Positions 61,858-64,000 of a stretch of 64,000 nt of DNA are shown one piece after another; the first letter of the stretch is position 1; each line of letters opens with the position of its first letter. The position numbers and the translations under genes were made by a program. The stretch spans positions 1 to 64,000 of the forward strand of contig JACRIZ010000068.1 in the NCBI GenBank assembly GCA_016235765.1, written 5' to 3'. Under the pieces are notes generated by a model. The model searched no databases and was not told the DNA's origin. It saw only the letters and a list, made by a program, of their open reading frames with translations. Source of the stretch: Rhodocyclales bacterium (GTDB lineage Bacteria; Pseudomonadota; Gammaproteobacteria; Burkholderiales; Rhodocyclaceae).

Positions 61858-64000
61858 ATGAGTGAGGATTCAGTTTCCGGGGCCGATTCGGCGGCCGTTC
61901 ATCTAGGCGGCGGCTTGCGGGAGGACCTCCTGCACCATGATCCCCTGCTGGATTGCCTGGTCGAACTGACCCGCATCCATGGCCGGCCGAGCACCCGGGC
62001 CGCCCTAAGCGCCGGATTGCCGGTGGCCAAGGCGGGCCTGACGCCCTCCCTGTTTCCGCGCGCCGCGGCCCGCGCCGGCCTTTCCAGCAAGGTGCTGCGG
62101 CGCTCGCTGGACAAGCTGGCGGCGGAACTGCTGCCGGCGATCCTCCTCCTGGAAGGCAACGAAGCCTGCGTGTTGCTGGGCTGGGAGGACGAGGGGCGGA
62201 CCGCGCGCATCCTCTTTCCGGAGACCGGCCAGGGCAGCGTGGCGCTGAGCCGCGAGGAACTGGCGCGGCGCTACGTCGGCATCGTCATCTTCTCCCGTCC
62301 CCACTTCCGTTTCGACCAGCGGACGCCGCAAGTCGGCCAGGCGGTGCAGCGCCACTGGTTCTGGGGCGCGGTCCTGGAACAGTGGCCGGTCTACCGGGAC
62401 ATCCTGGCGGCGGCGCTGCTGATCAACCTGTTCGCGCTGGCCATGCCGCTGTTCACGATGAACGTGTATGACCGCGTGATCCCGAACTTCGGCGTCGAGA
62501 CGCTCTGGATGCTGGCGGCCAGCCTGGTGCTGGTGCTCGGTCTCGACTACCTGCTGCGCCTGCTGCGCGGCCACTTCATCGACCTGGCCAGCGCGCGCAT
62601 CGACATCAAGCTGTCGTCGCTGATCATGGAACGCGTGCTCGGCATGCGGCTAGCCGACCGGCCGGCTTCGGTCGGTTCCTTCGCGGCGACCCTGCGCTCC
62701 TTCGAGTCGATCCGCGATTTCATCGCCTCGGCGACGGTGACGGCGCTGATCGACCTGCCGTTCGCGCTCCTGTTCATGCTGGTGATCCTCTGGATTTCCT
62801 GGCCGCTGGTGTTCTTCCCCATCCTGGGCGGCATCGCCATCGTCATCTACAGCTATGTCGTCCAGCACAAGATGCACGAATTGTCCGACAGCACCTTCCG
62901 GGCGACGGCCTTGCGCAACGCGACGCTGGTCGAGAGCCTGACGGCGCTGGAGACGATCAAGACCCAGGGCGCCGAAGGCCTGATGCAGGACAAATGGGAA
63001 CGGACCGCCGCCTTCCTGGCGCGCGTCAGCAGCCAGTTGCGCCTGCTCTCGGCCTCCGCCATCAACGGCACGGCCACGCTGCAGCAGCTCACCAACCTGG
63101 TGACGATCGTCGCCGGCGTCTATCTCATCCACGCCGGCATGCTGACCATGGGCGGCCTGATCGCGGTCACCATGCTGATCGGGCGGGCGATGGCGCCGCT
63201 GGGCCAGATCGTCGGCCTGCTGATGCAGTACCACAACGCGCGCCTGTCGCTGACCTCGCTGGAGCAGACGATGGCGCGGCCGACCGAGCGCAACGGCGAA
63301 ACCGCATTGGTGCATCGGCCGGAACTGCGCGGCGAGATCGAATTCCGGGCGGTCACCTTCGACTACGGCGGCCAGGGCGAACCGGCGTTGAAGAACGTCT
63401 CCTTCAAGGTCAAGGCGGGCGAGCACTTGGTGGTGATCGGTCGCGTCGGCTCGGGCAAGACGACGCTGCAGAAATTGATGCTGGGCCTTTACGAGCCGTC
63501 CGAGGGGGCGGTGCTGGTGGACGGCGTCGACCTGCGCCAGCTCGATCCGGCCGACCTGCGCCGCAATGTCGGCTATGTCGGCCAGGACGCGACGCTGTTC
63601 TTCGGTACCCTGCGCGAGAATATCGCCATCGGCGCGCCCTATGCCGACGACCGCGCCATCATCGAGGCCGCCGAGGTCGGCGGCCTGACCGAATTCGTCA
63701 ATCGCCACCCGCAGGGCTTCGACATGCCGATCGGCGAACGCGGCGAGTCGCTCTCCGGCGGCCAGCGACAGGGTGTGGCGATCGCGCGCGCCACGCTGCT
63801 CGATCCGCCCATCCTGATCCTGGACGAGCCGACCGGCGCGATGGATTTCACCTCCGAAGCGCAATTCAAGGAGCGGCTGCGCCGGCTGGCGGCCGACAAG
63901 ACCGTCGTGATCGTCACCCATCGCACCAGCCTGATCGACCTCGCCGACCGCATCATCGTCATCGACGGCGGGCGCATCGTCGCCGACGGCCCGCGCGAAT
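61858..64000 (+). CDS. type I secretion ABC transporter (LapB-like), 3'-truncated by window edge
   Basis: 714 residues visible, no stop before the edge. Inner-membrane ATPase/permease of a type I secretion system, exporting a large protein with an MFP and an outer-membrane partner. N-terminal C39-like domain about 24-140 (DPLLDCLVELTRIHGRPST) without the catalytic cysteine arrangement, a CLD that binds rather than cuts cargo. Membrane helices about 185-330 and 405-445. ATPase: Walker A GRVGSGKTT (528-536), signature LSGGQ (632-636), Walker B ILILDEPT (from 652) and the H-loop THR near 687-689. ATG at 61858 is used; an in-frame ATG at 61828 would add ten residues and neither has a clear ribosome site. 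LapB-type systems usually export giant RTX adhesins, not visible here. Confidence 0.93.
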   Translation, partial: MSEDSVSGADSAAVHLGGGLREDLLHHDPLLDCLVELTRIHGRPSTRAALSAGLPVAKAGLTPSLFPRAAARAGLSSKVLRRSLDKLAAELLPAILLLEGNEACVLLGWEDEGRTARILFPETGQGSVALSREELARRYVGIVIFSRPHFRFDQRTPQVGQAVQRHWFWGAVLEQWPVYRDILAAALLINLFALAMPLFTMNVYDRVIPNFGVETLWMLAASLVLVLGLDYLLRLLRGHFIDLASARIDIKLSSLIMERVLGMRLADRPASVGSFAATLRSFESIRDFIASATVTALIDLPFALLFMLVILWISWPLVFFPILGGIAIVIYSYVVQHKMHELSDSTFRATALRNATLVESLTALETIKTQGAEGLMQDKWERTAAFLARVSSQLRLLSASAINGTATLQQLTNLVTIVAGVYLIHAGMLTMGGLIAVTMLIGRAMAPLGQIVGLLMQYHNARLSLTSLEQTMARPTERNGETALVHRPELRGEIEFRAVTFDYGGQGEPALKNVSFKVKAGEHLVVIGRVGSGKTTLQKLMLGLYEPSEGAVLVDGVDLRQLDPADLRRNVGYVGQDATLFFGTLRENIAIGAPYADDRAIIEAAEVGGLTEFVNRHPQGFDMPIGERGESLSGGQRQGVAIARATLLDPPILILDEPTGAMDFTSEAQFKERLRRLAADKTVVIVTHRTSLIDLADRIIVIDGGRIVADGPRE

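Noticed and set aside
61880-62280. Active C39 bacteriocin-processing peptidase at the start of the ABC transporter
   Set aside because: The cysteine in LLDCLVEL is not in a DCGxxC-type context. The LDCL...HG pattern is that of the non-catalytic C39-like domain.

Overview
The window looks like a GC-rich betaproteobacterial chromosome. Evidence for this is the radC / rpmB-rpmG and coaBC-dut blocks, a MscS channel, a RsmB-type rRNA methyltransferase, and a periplasmic multihaem cytochrome set with a flavocytochrome c sulfide dehydrogenase-like pair. A Rhodocyclales-like or sulfur-oxidising relative is plausible, but nothing here proves the genus.

Layout. Positions 1-2590 hold three genes joined by 4-bp overlaps: a 5'-truncated rRNA m5C methyltransferase, a secreted single-HKD phospholipase D-like protein and a MscS channel. 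The next gene, a Sfp-type phosphopantetheinyl transferase (2587-3402), also overlaps by 4 bp and opens a 52-kb polyketide/nonribosomal peptide cluster. After a 228-bp gap with a good sigma70-type promoter (3422-3450) comes a tightly coupled run on the plus strand: type II thioesterase, five single-module PKSs, an EamA exporter, PKS6, NRPS1, PKS7, NRPS2 and two alpha/beta hydrolases, ending at 54910.

Assembly line as read from the domains: PKS1 KS-AT-KR-ACP; PKS2 KS-AT-DH-ER-KR-ACP; PKS3 KS-AT-cMT-ACP; PKS4 KS-AT-DH-cMT-ER-KR-ACP; PKS5 KS-AT-DH-cMT-KR-ACP; PKS6 KS-AT-DH-ER-KR-ACP; NRPS1 dock-C-A-PCP; PKS7 KS-AT-KR-T; NRPS2 dock-C-A-PCP. Both adenylation domains carry a glycine-like specificity code. 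If gene order equals working order, the product is a methyl-branched reduced acyl chain capped by Gly, then a ketide-extended and reduced Gly unit (4-amino-3-hydroxybutyrate), then Gly. There is no loading module and no integrated thioesterase, so both chain start and chain release are open questions. I cannot match this architecture to a characterised pathway from memory.

Positions 54911-57850 are housekeeping: a terminator, rpmG, rpmB and radC on the minus strand, and coaBC-dut on the plus strand, ending at a strong bidirectional terminator. Positions 57905-61467 (minus) form a probable respiratory operon: NapC/NirT-type tetrahaem cytochrome, ethylbenzene-dehydrogenase-haem-domain cytochrome, dihaem cytochrome c and a Tat-exported FAD sulfide dehydrogenase-like flavoprotein. 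A 390-bp relatively AT-rich divergent intergenic region follows. A type I secretion ABC transporter of the LapB type then runs off the right edge.
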